A DNA stretch of 64,000 nucleotides, taken from positions 4,774,001 to 4,838,000 of the forward strand of contig JALMGJ010000020.1 in the NCBI GenBank assembly GCA_023362775.1, given 5' to 3'. Each line of letters begins with the position of its first letter. The first letter of the stretch is position 1. A program made the translations under genes and the position numbers. This stretch comes from Charina bottae. Its lineage: Eukaryota > Chordata > Lepidosauria > Squamata > Charinaidae. The notes beneath the pieces are model-generated. The model made no database searches, was not told the DNA's origin, and saw only the letters and a program-made list of their open reading frames with translations. Positions 10,623 through 21,487 of this stretch are shown one piece after another.

Positions 10623-11237
10623 ATAAAATATTGTATGTATGAAGTATTGAAGGAAATACCATAGATGAAATATTACCATATACCATGCTACAATTCTAAT
10701 TTGCACTGAAGATCAATTATTTAATATTATTTTAATAAAACAGGAGGAATATCCCTTCACAAAATTCAGAGGTGATTTAATACCATATCAAGTTTGATTC
10801 CAAGTATTAAATATTCACTAATAAGAAAAAGACAGTGAATACATTCAATAATGGAACAAGAGATGATGTGTTGGCTAGACTAAAAGTTCCTTTAACATAT
10901 GAAGTAAAAATTACCTAGCTACTTTATATGGGGTAATAATTGTCACTATGATTTTCAGAATTTTATATTAACTGTTCCTGAAAGCATTTGCCATTAAAGT
11001 AGTTTATCAGCATGTTAATCATGGAAAATATCTCTTAATAGACCTTTTAGTAAAATCCAGATTGTTTAGGCCAATCAGTATTCTGGTGATAAAACATTTC
11101 ACATTTTATATTATTTCAATTTGTTTTCTTGTACTATAGCATACACCCAGAATGAGCAAACTGCAGCATGTGGCCCCTAGCACTCAGTATATACTGTAGC
11201 GCCCTGTGTAGGCAAGCTAAAACATTTATTTCTTGGA
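10623..11237. other. No feature recognised
   Basis: Strongly AT-rich, unique-looking DNA. Confidence 0.45.
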
Positions 11238-11248
11238 TATTAAAGGAC

Positions 11249-11252
<4 letters not shown>

Positions 11253-11287
<35 letters not shown>
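11253..11287. repeat. (AAT)n microsatellite
   Basis: About 12 copies of AAT lie directly upstream of the SINE head at 11289. Confidence 0.95.
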
Positions 11288-11288
<1 letters not shown>

Positions 11289-11289
<1 letters not shown>

Positions 11290-11521
11290 GGCTTGGTGGC
11301 TCAGCGGGTAAGATGCCAGGCTTGTCAATCAGAAGATCGCAGGTTCGGAGGTTCGAATCCCTAGCCCCGTGTGACGGAGTGAGCTCCCGCACTAGCCCCA
11401 GCTCTTGCCAACCTAGCAATTCGAAAGCATGCAAATGCAAGTAGATGAATAGGTACCACTTCGGTGGGTAGTTAACAGCGTTACGCGTGCGTCATGCCGG
11501 CCACATGACCGTGGAAGCGTC
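11289..11521 (+). repeat. Sauria-type SINE, 5' half, interrupted by copia LTR
   Basis: The head has an A box (TGGCTCAGCGG) and a perfect B box (GGTTCGAATCC). Homology to the family runs through GGCCACATGACCGTGGAAGC and stops at GCGTC (11517-11521), where TGTCAG of the LTR begins. The missing 3' part (CGGACAACGCTGG onward) resumes at about 14202. TTAAAGGACTA (11240-11250) resembles TTAAAGGGCAA at 14297-14307, a possible original target duplication. Confidence 0.93.
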
Positions 11522-12249
11522 TGTCAGATTTCTCATATGAAATTGGCAAATTGTTTTCTGTACGAAGCAAAAGTTTCTCATGATGACGTGACGCCAGGTG
11601 GCCAGATAACAACAAAGCCTTCCCATAGCTTTGAATGGCTTTGCTTATATCTTCTTTAGATATGAAGCTAGAAGGTACCATGTGATGCAATGTTATGGCT
11701 AGACCTAAAACGTTCGCATGGGAACAATTTCCTTCTCCGGTCCTTTCGTGGGAAGCCTTGCTCTGTGTAGAGCACAGGGAGGGGGGAGATCACATGCTTG
11801 CTCACATGCAACACTGCCACCCATTGACAGGTTATAGTATGTGCTATGTCCTATGAGCTGTCAGCCATTGACACTGACATTAGTTCTGTCAGCCAATCAG
11901 AAAGCTGGAACAAGTGTATATCTCAGCTGTGAACCATGGTTCCTTGCTTCTTGACTTCTGCTGTCTCTTAGCCATGTCTTCATGTGTGTTCTGCTCCTGA
12001 ATGGGAAGTTTGTAGCTATGCCTGGCTATGTGAGTGATTGCCATGGCGTGAGCTCCTTTCCTGTCTTGGCAATGGAAGCACTGAAGAAGATGTACTCTGC
12101 TTTGTCTGTACCTTTTTGCAAAGCTGTAACTGTATATACAACTTTGCTTTTATTTATAGTAAAGCCATTTTAGCTTTGAAAAGCTCCACGCTGTGTGTGT
12201 GATTACTCTGCGCCTTGATATTTCCCTATAAGCCAGCATTTATCCAACA
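11522..12249 (+). mobile_element. 5' LTR of a Ty1/copia retrotransposon
   Basis: 728 bp from TGTCAGATTT to ATCCAACA (TG...CA ends). The left edge is set by the exact point where the host SINE breaks and by alignment to the solo LTR at 42720-43311, whose complement starts TGTTAGAG. The two LTRs share blocks: ATGCAACACTGCC/GTGCAACACTGCC, CCAATCAGAA, AAGTGTATA and GATTACTCTGCGCC. Promoter elements are a CCAAT box near 11893 and TATA near 11916; an AGTAAAG polyadenylation-like signal lies near 12158. A weaker alternative start is TGTTATGG at 11691. Confidence 0.85.
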
Positions 12250-12265
12250 GGTTATGGTTGCCCAG
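12250..12265 (+). promoter_or_regulatory. Primer binding site, half initiator-tRNA type
   Basis: Immediately after the LTR, GGTTATGGTTGCCCAG closely matches the complement of the initiator-Met tRNA anticodon-stem region (GGTTATGGGCCCAG), with two extra T residues. Drosophila copia is known to prime from an internal iMet tRNA fragment at the same place. This supports the copia assignment and the LTR's right boundary. Confidence 0.8.
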
Positions 12266-12368
12266 AAAGGAATTTGCGTTTTTTGCTGCGTTTTTCCTGG
12301 CTGTAAAAGGGATTTTGTTTTTAGAGGCTGATTTCAGAGTAAACGTGTTTTTCTTTGAGTGGTCAGCA

Positions 12369-13124
12369 ATGGCTGTACAGGGACTGGTCAGTCTGCCATT
12401 TGAGCCTTTAGATGGCACAAACTATCTGACCTGGTGTGTGGAGATTAAATCATTCTTTTTGCAAGAAGATTTGTGGCAGTATGTGGCAAACCCACCTCCA
12501 GAGGATCCCTCTGAAGAAGTGCAAGCGTGTTTGGACCGTGCTTATAGCATTTTGCTTTTGGGAATTAAATCCTCTGAACGGAATTGCATCAGCCACTTAA
12601 GGACTGCGCACGAGTGCTGGGAGGCTATTAGAGCCTTTAATACAAAGCAGAACTCTGTTGCCCTTGTTGGACTATTAAGACAGCTTTATAATTTGAAGCT
12701 GCAGCTGGGTGAGAATGTGATGACCCACCTTGGTAAGCTCAAGACTTTGTTTACTGCACTTGAGGAAAAAGGAGGCCTATTTTTGCCGGAATATGAAAAA
12801 GCATGCGTGATTTTGTCAAGCTTGGGCAGCAGTTTTGATGTGCTCATCGGAAAAGCAAAGACGCTATCTCCCTGTGATTTTACTGTGGATTATTTTACAA
12901 GCCGGCTCCAGGAGATACAACAGGCTCGTGACCTCGAGGAGCTGCAGTGTAAGCCATCTGTTGTTGTTGTTCCCGAGACTTCCAAACAGAGCATTTCGGC
13001 TGAAGTGAAACCTGCAATGGAACCTGCATTTGCTGTGAAACAGTGTGATTCTTCTCAGAAATCACTGGAAGGCTGTTCCCTGCTGTATCGTCCAGCAGAT
13101 GGTGCCAGTGCACAAGAGGCCTGA
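12369..13124 (+). CDS. Ty1/copia Gag, N-terminal and capsid-like part
   Basis: A 251-residue open frame starts at MAVQGLVSL, chosen because Gag proteins of this class begin just before the FEPLDGTNYLTW motif (residues 11-22), the L-x-G-x-N-Y-x-x-W signature. The open frame extends upstream to 12258 but with atypical sequence. Residues 60-150 fit the copia-type gag (UBN2) region, with LRTAHECWEAI and a helical LGKLKTLFTALEEKG. The frame closes before the zinc knuckle; a possible trace (FYFAGCC) follows at about 13175-13200. Gag forms the virus-like particle of the retrotransposon. The ORF is open but the element as a whole is dead. Confidence 0.85.
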   Translation: MAVQGLVSLPFEPLDGTNYLTWCVEIKSFFLQEDLWQYVANPPPEDPSEEVQACLDRAYSILLLGIKSSERNCISHLRTAHECWEAIRAFNTKQNSVALVGLLRQLYNLKLQLGENVMTHLGKLKTLFTALEEKGGLFLPEYEKACVILSSLGSSFDVLIGKAKTLSPCDFTVDYFTSRLQEIQQARDLEELQCKPSVVVVPETSKQSISAEVKPAMEPAFAVKQCDSSQKSLEGCSLLYRPADGASAQEA

Positions 13125-13761
13125 TTGACGAAAAGGAAGGGAAGCCAGAAAACAGCTAAAACAACGAATCCAAGTTTTCTACTTTGCCGGCTGCTGTACG
13201 TAAGCAATCTCCAGCGACTTGGTTGTTGAATTCGGCTCGCAGTAAAGTTTTGTAAACATGAACAGTTATTGTTAACAAAATGCAAGCCTTGAATTCAGCA
13301 AGTTACTTTAGCTGATATTTCTGTGATAAGTGTGTGAAATGTGTATGTGTATGTCTTCCTACACTTGTATTTTCTCTCCTCAGTGTTCCAGCCCTGGTCA
13401 AGTCTGAGTGTACTTGTTGTGTTCAAGGGTGCTGGATGTTTCATTGAGAAATATGAAACTGAGCGTGTTAGAGGCTGAGTGTGTTAGAGAAAAACTGTAA
13501 AATCAAGTGTATGAGATGCTTCCTAAGTAGGAGATTGTGTGGACAGGACATTGTGTGTTTAATGTTTCCCCACATCATAAATGCATCCATTATTTTCACA
13601 AAGTACTGGGATATCCAGGGATGGGAAAGTTTGTCTCAGCTAAAATGCATTCTGAGTTAGAACACAGAAAATGTGCAAAATTTCCTTGATTGTGTTATGT
13701 ATAAAACTGTGTGTAAACATTTAAAATCAGTACTGCATCTGTTGCTAGGCAAAGTGACAGA
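13125..13761 (+). pseudogene. Decayed copia zinc knuckle, protease and pre-integrase region
   Basis: At about 13214-13243 the sequence reads ATWLLNSARSK, aligning with the copia protease active-site block W-x-L-D-S-G-A-S. The catalytic Asp is now Asn and Gly-Ala is Ala-Arg, and a stop follows shortly. The rest to 13761 has no open frame and is shorter than a normal protease plus zinc-binding integrase segment, so deletions are likely. Confidence 0.65.
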
Positions 13762-14180
13762 GTGTTAACTAGACCGTTTCAGTTGGTTCATAGAGACCTA
13801 GTTGGCCCCCATGTCCCAAGAAATGGTGGGGCGGGTTCATGTTCCTTCTGGTTGATGATCATACCTGCTTTGTGTTTTTGCTACTTGTTGAAGTCTAAAG
13901 CGGAAGTCTTTGCTCGCTTTGAAGAGTATGTAGCAATAGTGGGAAGAAAATATGGTTATCTAATAGGTCAGTTCCAGTCTGATTGTAGTGGAGAGTTCCT
14001 AAGCCATGTGTTCCAGAATTGGCTTTGTAGGAAAGTAATCTCCCAAAAGACTTGCCAATGTTGGAATTCTAGCTAAGTGTTGGTGTTGTGAATACCATTA
14101 AAAATAGCCTGATGTTAATTGCTCAGGTGCCATCCCATGTCTGGGGAGAGGCTACCTTGACTGCAGTGTGTTTCTAACTA
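13762..14180 (+). pseudogene. Copia integrase core remnant
   Basis: An open frame (13762-14076) reads PFQLVHRDLVGP, with the first catalytic Asp in the usual H-x-D-x-x-G-P context. It continues YLLKSKAEVFARFEEYVA and FQSDCSGEFLS, with the second Asp in the S/R-D-x-G-x-E-F block. The third-residue region (NG-x-x-E-R) is destroyed by a stop. Further on another frame reads SLMLIAQVPSHVWGEATLTA, typical of the segment after the catalytic core. Reverse transcriptase, RNase H and the 3' LTR are absent, so the element is 3' truncated at about 14190. Confidence 0.85.
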
Positions 14181-14201
14181 ACAGGTTGTAGAATTCAACG
14201 G

Positions 14202-14297
14202 ACAACGCTGGCTCTTCGGCTAACAAACGGAGATGAGCACCGGCCCCTAGAGTCGGACACAACTGCACAAATGTGCGGGGGGAACCTTTACCTTTTT
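14202..14297 (+). repeat. Sauria-type SINE, 3' half
   Basis: Resumes the SINE broken at 11521: CGGACAACGCTGGCTCTTCG, GAGATGAGCACCGGCCCC, the Bov-B-like GAGTCGGACACAACTG, and AACCTTTACC. Two SINE halves on the same strand in the correct order enclose ~2.7 kb of copia sequence. The expected downstream GCGTC duplicate is gone, consistent with deletion of the element's 3' end. Confidence 0.9.
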
Positions 14298-16260
14298 TAA
14301 AGGGCAAAATGGATTACACTCTTTAAAAGGTTAACCTTTGGGGGATTTTTGAGGAGCAGATTGGAGACTCTGAAAAACTGGAAACATTAATTTTGCCTCT
14401 TCATAACTCCAAACTTCCCCAAATGCAAATAGTAATAATACAGCAAATAAATTTCCAAAGATTTCAGTATTTCCTTGAGGTCTTCAGGCAGAGCAGAAAA
14501 TCATACAGCAGCCCCCAGACTGCACTCTGTTAAAACATTTGCCCACGGTTGGTACCTGCAAATGAAGTTTTATTTTAAGTAGAAGGCCGAAGCACTTTGC
14601 ATTGGGTGGGGGGTGGGGAGGGAGCCCAGCCTCACACATAAATCACTCCATTATTTTTCAGGGGGAAAACATAAATAAATGGTTCTAATAATTTTATTTT
14701 GTGTTAGATGGAATGACATTTGAAGGAAATTTAGACAATTGTACATGCTAAATATTGCCAAATCTCATAGAAACTTGTGCAGGGCTTCTGTAGCTACATA
14801 CCTTGAAAATTTTTTCCCCTAAGTGCCCGTATTTATTTCAGCAGGCTGGGTGAACTGTATCAGTATGAACTATGAATTGTGCCAATGTTAGAGAAATCGT
14901 TGAAGGGGATTTTAAACTATATTCCCATAGTTACCCATAATTTTTTAGATTTGAGAGGGGATCTAATTTCATTTTAGGCAGAGTGACTGATAGATTTTTA
15001 TATAAAAGGAAGGGATTGTGGAAAGAATAATGTGCCCCCTTTCAAAATGTAGTTCACGTGATAGTCAGAGGCTGGGGAGAATTTTAAGGTATCTATTTGC
15101 TCACCTTTTTAATAAAATAAAAAATCCTCCATAAGACAGGTAAGGAAGATAGGTAATACAACTAGAAACGTACGTTTTAAGGATGCGTGATGGGAAACAG
15201 TGAAGTAATGTTTTTCCCCCATTCAAGTTATGTGATAGGATATCCAATAGTAACCCGATTGCAAGGATCACTCTGATTGGAGGGTACGTCTGTCAGTCAT
15301 TGAATCCAAGACCAGGCTCATTTAATTGTAACATTGATTGAATGGTATATATATACAAAAAAAGTGATTTATTGCATGAAAATTATGTGTAAGTTATGAA
15401 ATCTTGTCTTGAGGAAAGTACGGTTCTTTGAAACAATTGAAGACAAACCTGTTTACCTTGAATAATAACTACTCCAAGGTTAGACTTCCTTTTAATTTTT
15501 TTTTATGAATATTGTTTTAAATTGTAGATTAGTGTTTTTATCATTAATGGTCTTATTTACTTGTCTTACTGAAGACTGTTTTTATTTTCCTTTAATATAC
15601 TACTCTGGGTGCCTCTGGGAAGAATGGCATAAAATAAAATTATCAAAAAGAAAACAAGGAACAAGATATTCTGAATCTTAATTATGCTTTGGGCAATTTT
15701 GTCAAAACAAAAGTAATCTGTAGGGATGCATGCTCATTGCCACTCACCTACTGTAACATCAGACATTTGTTTTCTTGCATGTGAAAACAATCCATTTCTA
15801 CATTATCTAACAGCTTCAAAATCACACCTGAAATTTCCACATAAAGCGTTGACACATTCTAATGCAAGTCCCAAGTGTCTTGAAATGCAATTGGGCTTCA
15901 AAATGGGTGCAGATGACCTAAGATCTCTTCCCAGAGAAGCTGTGCATAAGTTGCTCCTGTTTTCTGCTCTTGTGGGAAAGGAAATTAGCAAATGACACTT
16001 GTAGAAACAGAGCCAAATCTTTCACCATGGGCATGGTCACTAGCTTTCCCTTCCCAGAAGTATAAACGGGGGTGCTGCTCTGCCTCTTCTTTAGTTGGTT
16101 GCTCAACTTGCATAGAATAGGTAGTTTATGAATAGCCATGATATGTGGTAGGCCAGTCATGCAGAAGTGAAGAACAAGCAAAGGAAGAAGATACTAAAAC
16201 AACAGTGGATGAAGTTTTACCATCACATTTTAAAAGGGGCTGAGCTTGGATGTTTTAGTT
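14298..16260. other. No mobile element or gene recognised
   Basis: Mostly unique AT-rich DNA. The ORF of 89 residues near 15726 has no recognisable motif and a competing frame on the other strand. A candidate stretch for conserved non-coding DNA, but unproven. Confidence 0.4.
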
Positions 16261-16369
16261 CAGTGTTTCTCAAGCTTGGCAACTTCAAGATGTGTGGACT
16301 TCAGCTGGCTGGGGAATTTTGGCAGGTGAAGTCCACAGGTCTTAAAGTTGCCAAGTTTGAGAAACTCTG
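16261..16369. mobile_element. Small hAT-type MITE, near-palindromic
   Basis: 109 bp starting CAGTGTTTCTCAAGCTTGGC and ending GCCAAGTTTGAGAAACTCTG, with inner arms GTGTGGACTTCA and TGAAGTCCACAG. It can fold almost end to end. Flanks TTTTAGTT and CTTTCCTT match at only 5 of 8 bases, so the target duplication is weak. Related to 4227. Confidence 0.75.
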
Positions 16370-17338
16370 CTTTCCTTACTGATATATTGCATCAAGAACA
16401 AAAGACTTAAAGAGCTGTTTTATGTAGAGTTTATTTGCACTTAGTAAAATATTTATACTAATGTGGGTTTAGAACATTCTCAAAAGAGTACTTAGGTTTC
16501 CCCCCCCCCTCATTCTCTCTTAATTGTTTGCAAATGTAGTGAATCATGATGGTATTGCTCTATATAGAATATCACCTCCGTTTTTCCTGAGAGCAATATA
16601 GTGTTTTGATGAGGGGTTCTGCTTAATAGAAGCTAGCTAAGTCAGAACTCTAGGAAGTAATAAGGATGAATAAGTTCGTCAGTTCTGGTTTTCTCACGTT
16701 TGCAATGTATTACATACATCTCATCCTCTTTCTATATCAGATTGCAATTCTTTTAAAATTCTTTTCAAAAATTCCAAATGAAAAGTAATATAAAATTTAC
16801 ATGCATATTCCCTAATTTATGTTTTCCATATACACATTTGGCTATTATATGCACCAGTAGTTTTCCTTAATGTAATGCAAATTTTCTACTAATATATGTA
16901 TATTTGTTTGCATATTTCTCCAATATAGGCATTTTAATAGTTTTTTTTTAAAGTTTAGAGTAATACTTAAATATCTGTATCTCTTAGCCACAAAACAGCT
17001 GTGCATCGTATCAGTTTTGTATGAAATTATAAGTCAAAGGCTAGAGTAGCTGGAACTTGTCAGTACATTTTTCTTTACCAGCTAAAATTTGTTCATTGTA
17101 GTTGAGGGGCTGGGAAGAAATGAAGTTTCGGGACAGAGATGGATGGTGTACACTAAGGTTTGTAATGATGCAAACTGCAGCTTGTGGCTTCCAGCAGTGA
17201 ACACCAACTGGGGGCTCTTACTCCCCCCCCCCGCCCCCACCATTATGGCATAGCAGTGGTCATAGAGGATGGAATAACTTGGCGGTGTAAAACAGATACT
17301 GCTCTCTGTATATCTTGAGACCTGGTGCAACTTGCACA
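16370..17338. other. No feature recognised
   Basis: AT-rich, with homopolymer runs (C at 16501-16509, T near 16941). Short frames only. Confidence 0.45.
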
Positions 17339-17830
17339 TTTATTTATTTATTTATTTATTTATTCAATTTCTATAGCTGCCCATCAGCAAGTGACTCTGG
17401 GTGGCTTACAACAATAAAAACCATAAAACAGTTAAAACCATTACCATTAAAACAATTAAAATACAAAATAAATATACATGGCTGCCAAGTAAGCAATGTA
17501 AAGATGTTAATATAGCCAAGAAACGGGACCATTCCCAGGCCCAGGCACATAACCAAGTCTTCACGGCCTTATGAAAGGCCAACAGGGTCGGGGACATCCT
17601 GATCTCTGAAGGGAGAATATTCCAGAGGGCAGGGGCTACGGCAGAGAAGGTGCACCTTCTAGTCCCTGCCAACCGACATTCCTTGGCTGACGGGACCTGT
17701 AGCATACCCAATCTACCAGATCGAATTGGATGGGTAGAAACTGGGAGGACACGGTCCCTTAGGTAACCCATATGACCACATGCACTCTGGCAGCATCTGA
17801 ACAGCTCAGAACGCAATCTCATACCTTCCA
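17339..17830 (-). pseudogene. CR1-type LINE 3' end with ORF2 C-terminus
   Basis: On the minus strand, a frame (17822-17406) reads GYLRDRVLP, ...FSAVAPALWNILPSEIR and ...FHKAVKTWLC, the C-terminal tail of CR1/L3-type ORF2 after the reverse transcriptase. A 3' UTR, CCCAGAGTCACTTGC and a TTTA repeat follow at the left edge. 5' truncated, as usual for LINEs; no reverse transcriptase motif retained. Sister copies: 21488 and 40816. Confidence 0.88.
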
Positions 17831-18059
17831 GTTAAGACATTCATAGGCTCGGATTGGTCAGTGCAAAGCTAATATTCTAGTTCTCTTGTTACAACATGAA
17901 AAGGAGGCTGGATGAATGTGGAACTTGACTTTCTATATAACATTATGTTGTCTACAACTTTTAAGTTCATCTGCAGGTCAGAACTGATCTCTCCATCAAA
18001 TTTCACACATTTCAGAATGTCGCAACCCAGTTTTCAATGATATAAACATTAAAACCGTG

Positions 18060-18290
18060 CACTGCCGCCGTGCCTGGAGTGAAGGAAATGATAGTTCCTC
18101 CTGGTTGGCTTAGTGGTTTCCCTCCTTTTAAGAACAGACCATCTTTTGGATTTTTATTTTTTATTTTTATAGCTGTTTTAAATGTATAGGTTTTATCTTT
18201 TATATTGTGATTGTAAACCGCCCAGAGTCTACCACGGTAGAGATGGGCGGGGATAAATCCAAATAATAAATAAATAAGTAAAACACACAA
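18060..18290 (+). repeat. CR1-type LINE 3' UTR
   Basis: GATAGTTCCTCCTGGTTGGC, a T-rich block, then AAACCGCCCAGAGTC and GATGGGCGGGGATAAATCC with an AATAAATA tail. It matches the 3' UTR ends of the copies at 40816 and 21488, in plus orientation. No coding part remains. Confidence 0.85.
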
Positions 18291-18695
18291 TTAAATATTA
18301 TTTTGCAGCAGAATACTCAGGTATGCAGGAAAACCACATATTTTCTTCTCAAAGAAGACTGAGCCAAAATAAGAGTTGAGTTGTTCCTTCTTTTCTTTAT
18401 TACTTGCTCCTTGTTGTTTTCATTGAACAGCTGATATTGTGATTCCTTTTTGTTCCTTTTATTTTGAAAATAAAAGAATATTTGTGGTTTTTTGTGGTTC
18501 CTTCAGTAACCTCAGCTCATTCTGAGCTCTAGCTTTTCTGATGTCATCTCTAGGAATGCTATATTCCAATCATGAGTATCATCCCACTAAGTCTCCAATA
18601 TATCTATTAAATTGTATTTGCCTTCCAGTATTAATTGTTCAAGCTCATTTTGTTCATCTTTAGATATTCTGAACATTTGCATATTGACAATGGGT
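18291..18695. other. No feature recognised
   Basis: AT-rich DNA between a CR1 tail and a Sauria SINE. Confidence 0.45.
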
Positions 18696-18707
18696 ACAGA
18701 CCATGAA

Positions 18708-19062
18708 GACTCATGAAGGGGCATGGTGGCTCAGTGGGTAAGACGCCAGGCTTGTTGATCGGAAGATTGCAAGTTCGGAGGTTCGAATCCCTAGCCCTGC
18801 GTGACGGAGTGAGCTCCCACACTCGCCCCAGCTCTTGCCAACTTAGCAATTTGAAAGCATGCAAATGCAAGTAGATGAATAGGTACCACTTTGGTGGGAT
18901 GGTAACAGTGTTCCGCGTGCGTCATGCCAGCCACATGACCATGGAAGCATCTTCGGACAACGCTGGCTCTTCGGCTAACAAACGGAGATGAGCACCGGCC
19001 CCTAGAGTCGGACACAACTGCACAACTGTGCGGGGGGAACCTTTACCTTTACCTTTACCTTT
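18708..19062 (+). repeat. Sauria-type tRNA SINE with 12-bp target duplication
   Basis: Head GGGGCATGGTGGCTCAGTGG, B box GGTTCGAATCC, body core TGCAAATGCAAGTAGATGAA, Bov-B-like end GAGTCGGACACAACTG and four CTTTAC units. ACAGACCATGAA flanks it at 18696-18707 and 19063-19074. Ten extra bases (GACTCATGAA) precede the usual 5' end, a 5' extension or untemplated addition. Confidence 0.95.
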
Positions 19063-19314
19063 ACAGACCATGAACTTTGTGAGCCAATATTCTTCTTGAT
19101 TTGGAATGATTTAATAGGAACCATTAAAACAACACTCCCAACTCCTCCTACAGTCTCTATCTCAGGTTCTTACTTCAAGTTTTTTGTCTGCATCCACCAC
19201 ATGATTCAGTCCAAATCAAGCTCAGCTTGGTTTTTCCAAAGACATTTTACCAGTTCTTCTGAGGTACAACTCATTTCTTGCTCATTGTCCATAGCTACAC
19301 AAATCGGAATTGTG

Positions 19315-19850
19315 TAGCTGGTGGTTTTGTGACACTCTGTGGATTTCAGAGTTGGACTTTGAATAAGGAGAGTAGAAAGAGTATTGATGCTTTTGAACTT
19401 TGGTGTTGGATAAGACTCCTGAGAATACCATGGATAGCCAAGAAAACAAACCAATGGATCTTGAACAAATCAACCCAGAGTTTTCACTCAAGGCACAAAT
19501 TACCAGGCTCAGATCTTCATTCTTCAGACACATTATGCAAAGAGTAGTCAATAATGCTGCAAAAGGTGAAAGGAAAGAGAAAGAGAAAAAGAAAAAAAGG
19601 TGACCAGCAGTAAGATGGATGGACTTGCTTATAGCAACAATACAGTATGGCTGTACTGTATTGTTGGAAGACCTGAAAGACCAAGTTGGGGACAGACCCT
19701 CCTGGAGAAAATCTTGTTTGGTCGATTCAGTGGCACATAATTGGTCAAAAGGGGCAGAGAAACTGGGCAGTGACAGCAGCATGGATGGTAAAAAAAAGGT
19801 TAATGAGATCTTTATCAATGAGTCAATGGGAAGGAAGCTTGCAGAATACT
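19315..19850 (+). pseudogene. Old Bov-B/RTE LINE ORF2 C-terminal remnant
   Basis: Frames in this stretch read SRKSIDAFELWCWIRLLRIPW, KKTNQWILN and INPEFSLKAQITRLRSSFFRHIMQR, matching the Bov-B C-terminal block (compare 38604). Frameshifts break it, and the part after about 19580 (KKKR, GDRPSW) is very diverged. Much older than the copies at 31885 and 38604. It contains the 13-bp inverted repeat at 19635. Confidence 0.75.
19635..19666. repeat. Perfect 13-bp inverted repeat, 6-nt loop
   Basis: CAACAATACAGTA (19635-19647) is the exact reverse complement of 19654-19666, around loop TGGCTG. It lies inside the old Bov-B remnant. Not followed by a T run, so no terminator reading is implied. Confidence 0.95.
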
Positions 19851-20976
19851 AGAGGCATGATGGTAGAAGGAGAGTTATATACAGTATATCCTGTGACTGC
19901 AACATATCAATATGTGCAAAAAGGCACATTCCATCCATGGACGCTTTTCCAAAATTCCATGGAAAAAAATCCTAAAGCAAATTCTCAAATTGAATGAGAA
20001 CCAATAGGAAAAAAAAATGCAAGGCTGTTTCTTTGGCTGGCATTAGTAGATGCAGCCCTGGGAAATATAAATAGGAAACCATTTAACAGTTCAGCTCATG
20101 GATATTAGCAAACTGATAATCACAGGGACAAAATTAGGTTATATTACAGCTGAGAAAATACTGAGAATGCAGTATATCACTGCACATGTTGAGTTACTGT
20201 ATTATGCTATGTACCTTTCTATTTGAAACTGCTTTTTCATAGGCAAAACTTCCTATGATGTATTAATTTACAACAGTCCCTGCATGGCAAAATCATTACA
20301 TCATATTTCATTGTCTTCTGTCATTTTGCACACTTGTGAATATAATCTCAATATATTTATAATTACGTTGAACTGCATCTATGAGGAATCAACCTTCAGA
20401 TTACTATATACGTCCGATCATGTGAGGAATGATGTACGATGTGAAGAAATAATGTTAGTCTGGTGCTAATTTCCCCTCCTTTTCAGAAGTAATAGTGTAT
20501 TGGCAGGCACCCCAGAGTTAATTAATCTTCAGCTGTACACATAGTGTATAATGCCAGCACTGGTCTGGAGAGCCAAAGACATGATTTCTTCTAATTATAG
20601 TAATTTTTAATAGCCAAGTTCTGAAATCTCACCCTTTTTATGAAAAGCTGAAATATCAGTAGAATATTTTTGTGTGCAAAGTAAAATGAAGCATTTTTAG
20701 ATTTGAATTCTAATGATCTTATCTGGTTCCGACTGATTTTCTTCCAGAGTAATCATGTAAGTGATTATCCTGGTTGGAAAGAGGTCAGAGCTCAGTGGTG
20801 TATTCATATTTGCATGCGTATGCTTTCATGTTCACATTCTGTTCCTTGAATCTCTACTTAAAAGTTGCTTGGATAGAAAGACTGGAAAAGATATTTATCT
20901 GAAAACCTGGAAAGCTGATGCCACAGAGAGACATTGACATTGGACTGGGCGGATCAACATTTGATAAAAGGCAAAG
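19851..20976. other. No feature recognised
   Basis: AT-rich DNA without coding or transposon signatures that I can name. Confidence 0.45.
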
Positions 20977-20988
20977 TCTTATATAATA

Positions 20989-21146
20989 TGTATTGTCGAA
21001 TGCATTGCCACTCTACCTGGGCACAGAGAGTTCGCTTCTGTCTGTGCTCCTGCCCTCTGAAGATGCCAGCCACAGATGCTGGCGAAACGTTAGGAACCAC
21101 AACTTCCAGAACACGGCCACACAGCCCGGAAGACCCACAACAGCCA
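20989..21146 (+). mobile_element. Penelope-like non-autonomous insert with hammerhead-like core
   Basis: A 158-bp insert is flanked by exact 12-bp duplications TCTTATATAATA (20977-20988 and 21147-21158). It contains the CTGAAGA-hairpin-GAAACGT core (next entry) followed by AGAACACGGCCACACAGCCC and GGAAGACCCACAACAGCC. The complement of that block also appears at 35056. Such sequences occur in Penelope-like elements, which are known to carry hammerhead ribozymes. Family assignment is from recognition, not a search. Confidence 0.7.
21057..21090 (+). ncRNA. Hammerhead-ribozyme-like core
   Basis: CTGAAGA (21057-21063) fits conserved CUGANGA. Stem II is a perfect 6-bp pair (GCCAGC 21065-21070 with GCTGGC 21078-21083, loop CACAGAT), followed by GAAACGT (21084-21090). 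This order is that of a hammerhead catalytic core. Stem I and stem III partners and the cleavage site are not clear, so activity is unproven. Similar cores: 43832 and 55242. Confidence 0.65.
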
Positions 21147-21324
21147 TCTTATATAATACTTCACTTAAACGTTTCTGAGCTCAGCTCCAAAATAGAAGCG
21201 AGAAAGTCTTCAATTTTGATTACGATTGTTCCATTTTGTCTTTCTCTGGATGGAGAATTGATTCTACAAGGAGGTTCATGGCCTTGTACGGCAGCACAAG
21301 TATATCTTAGAATTTCCATTCTGT

Positions 21325-21478
21325 GAGCAGAATGGCAGAGCCTCATCCAGGGCAACCTCCTGCTCAGTGGAGGAGTCCAAATGAACACATTCCAGACAGA
21401 TGGCTGTCTAGTTTCCATTTGAACATACTCAGTGAAAAAGAGTCTACCACTTCTGTGCAGAAATGGTTCTACTGCCAT
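21325..21478 (-). repeat. Old CR1-type 3' UTR remnant, split by a younger CR1
   Basis: Sequence of the type CAAATGAACACATTCCAGACA ... GAAAAAGAGTCTACCAC resumes after the insertion (21962 to about 22060, ACTTCTTCCCAATTTTCAAT, ATAATCAGTTATTCC). It resembles the ancient amniote CR1 UTR. Orientation is inferred. Confidence 0.5.
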
Positions 21479-21487
21479 ACTGCTGTT

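Noticed and set aside
11691..12249. Shorter copia LTR starting at TGTTATGG (11691)
   Set aside because: The host SINE breaks exactly at 11521/11522, and the related solo LTR aligns from TGTCAG/TGTTAG, supporting the longer LTR.
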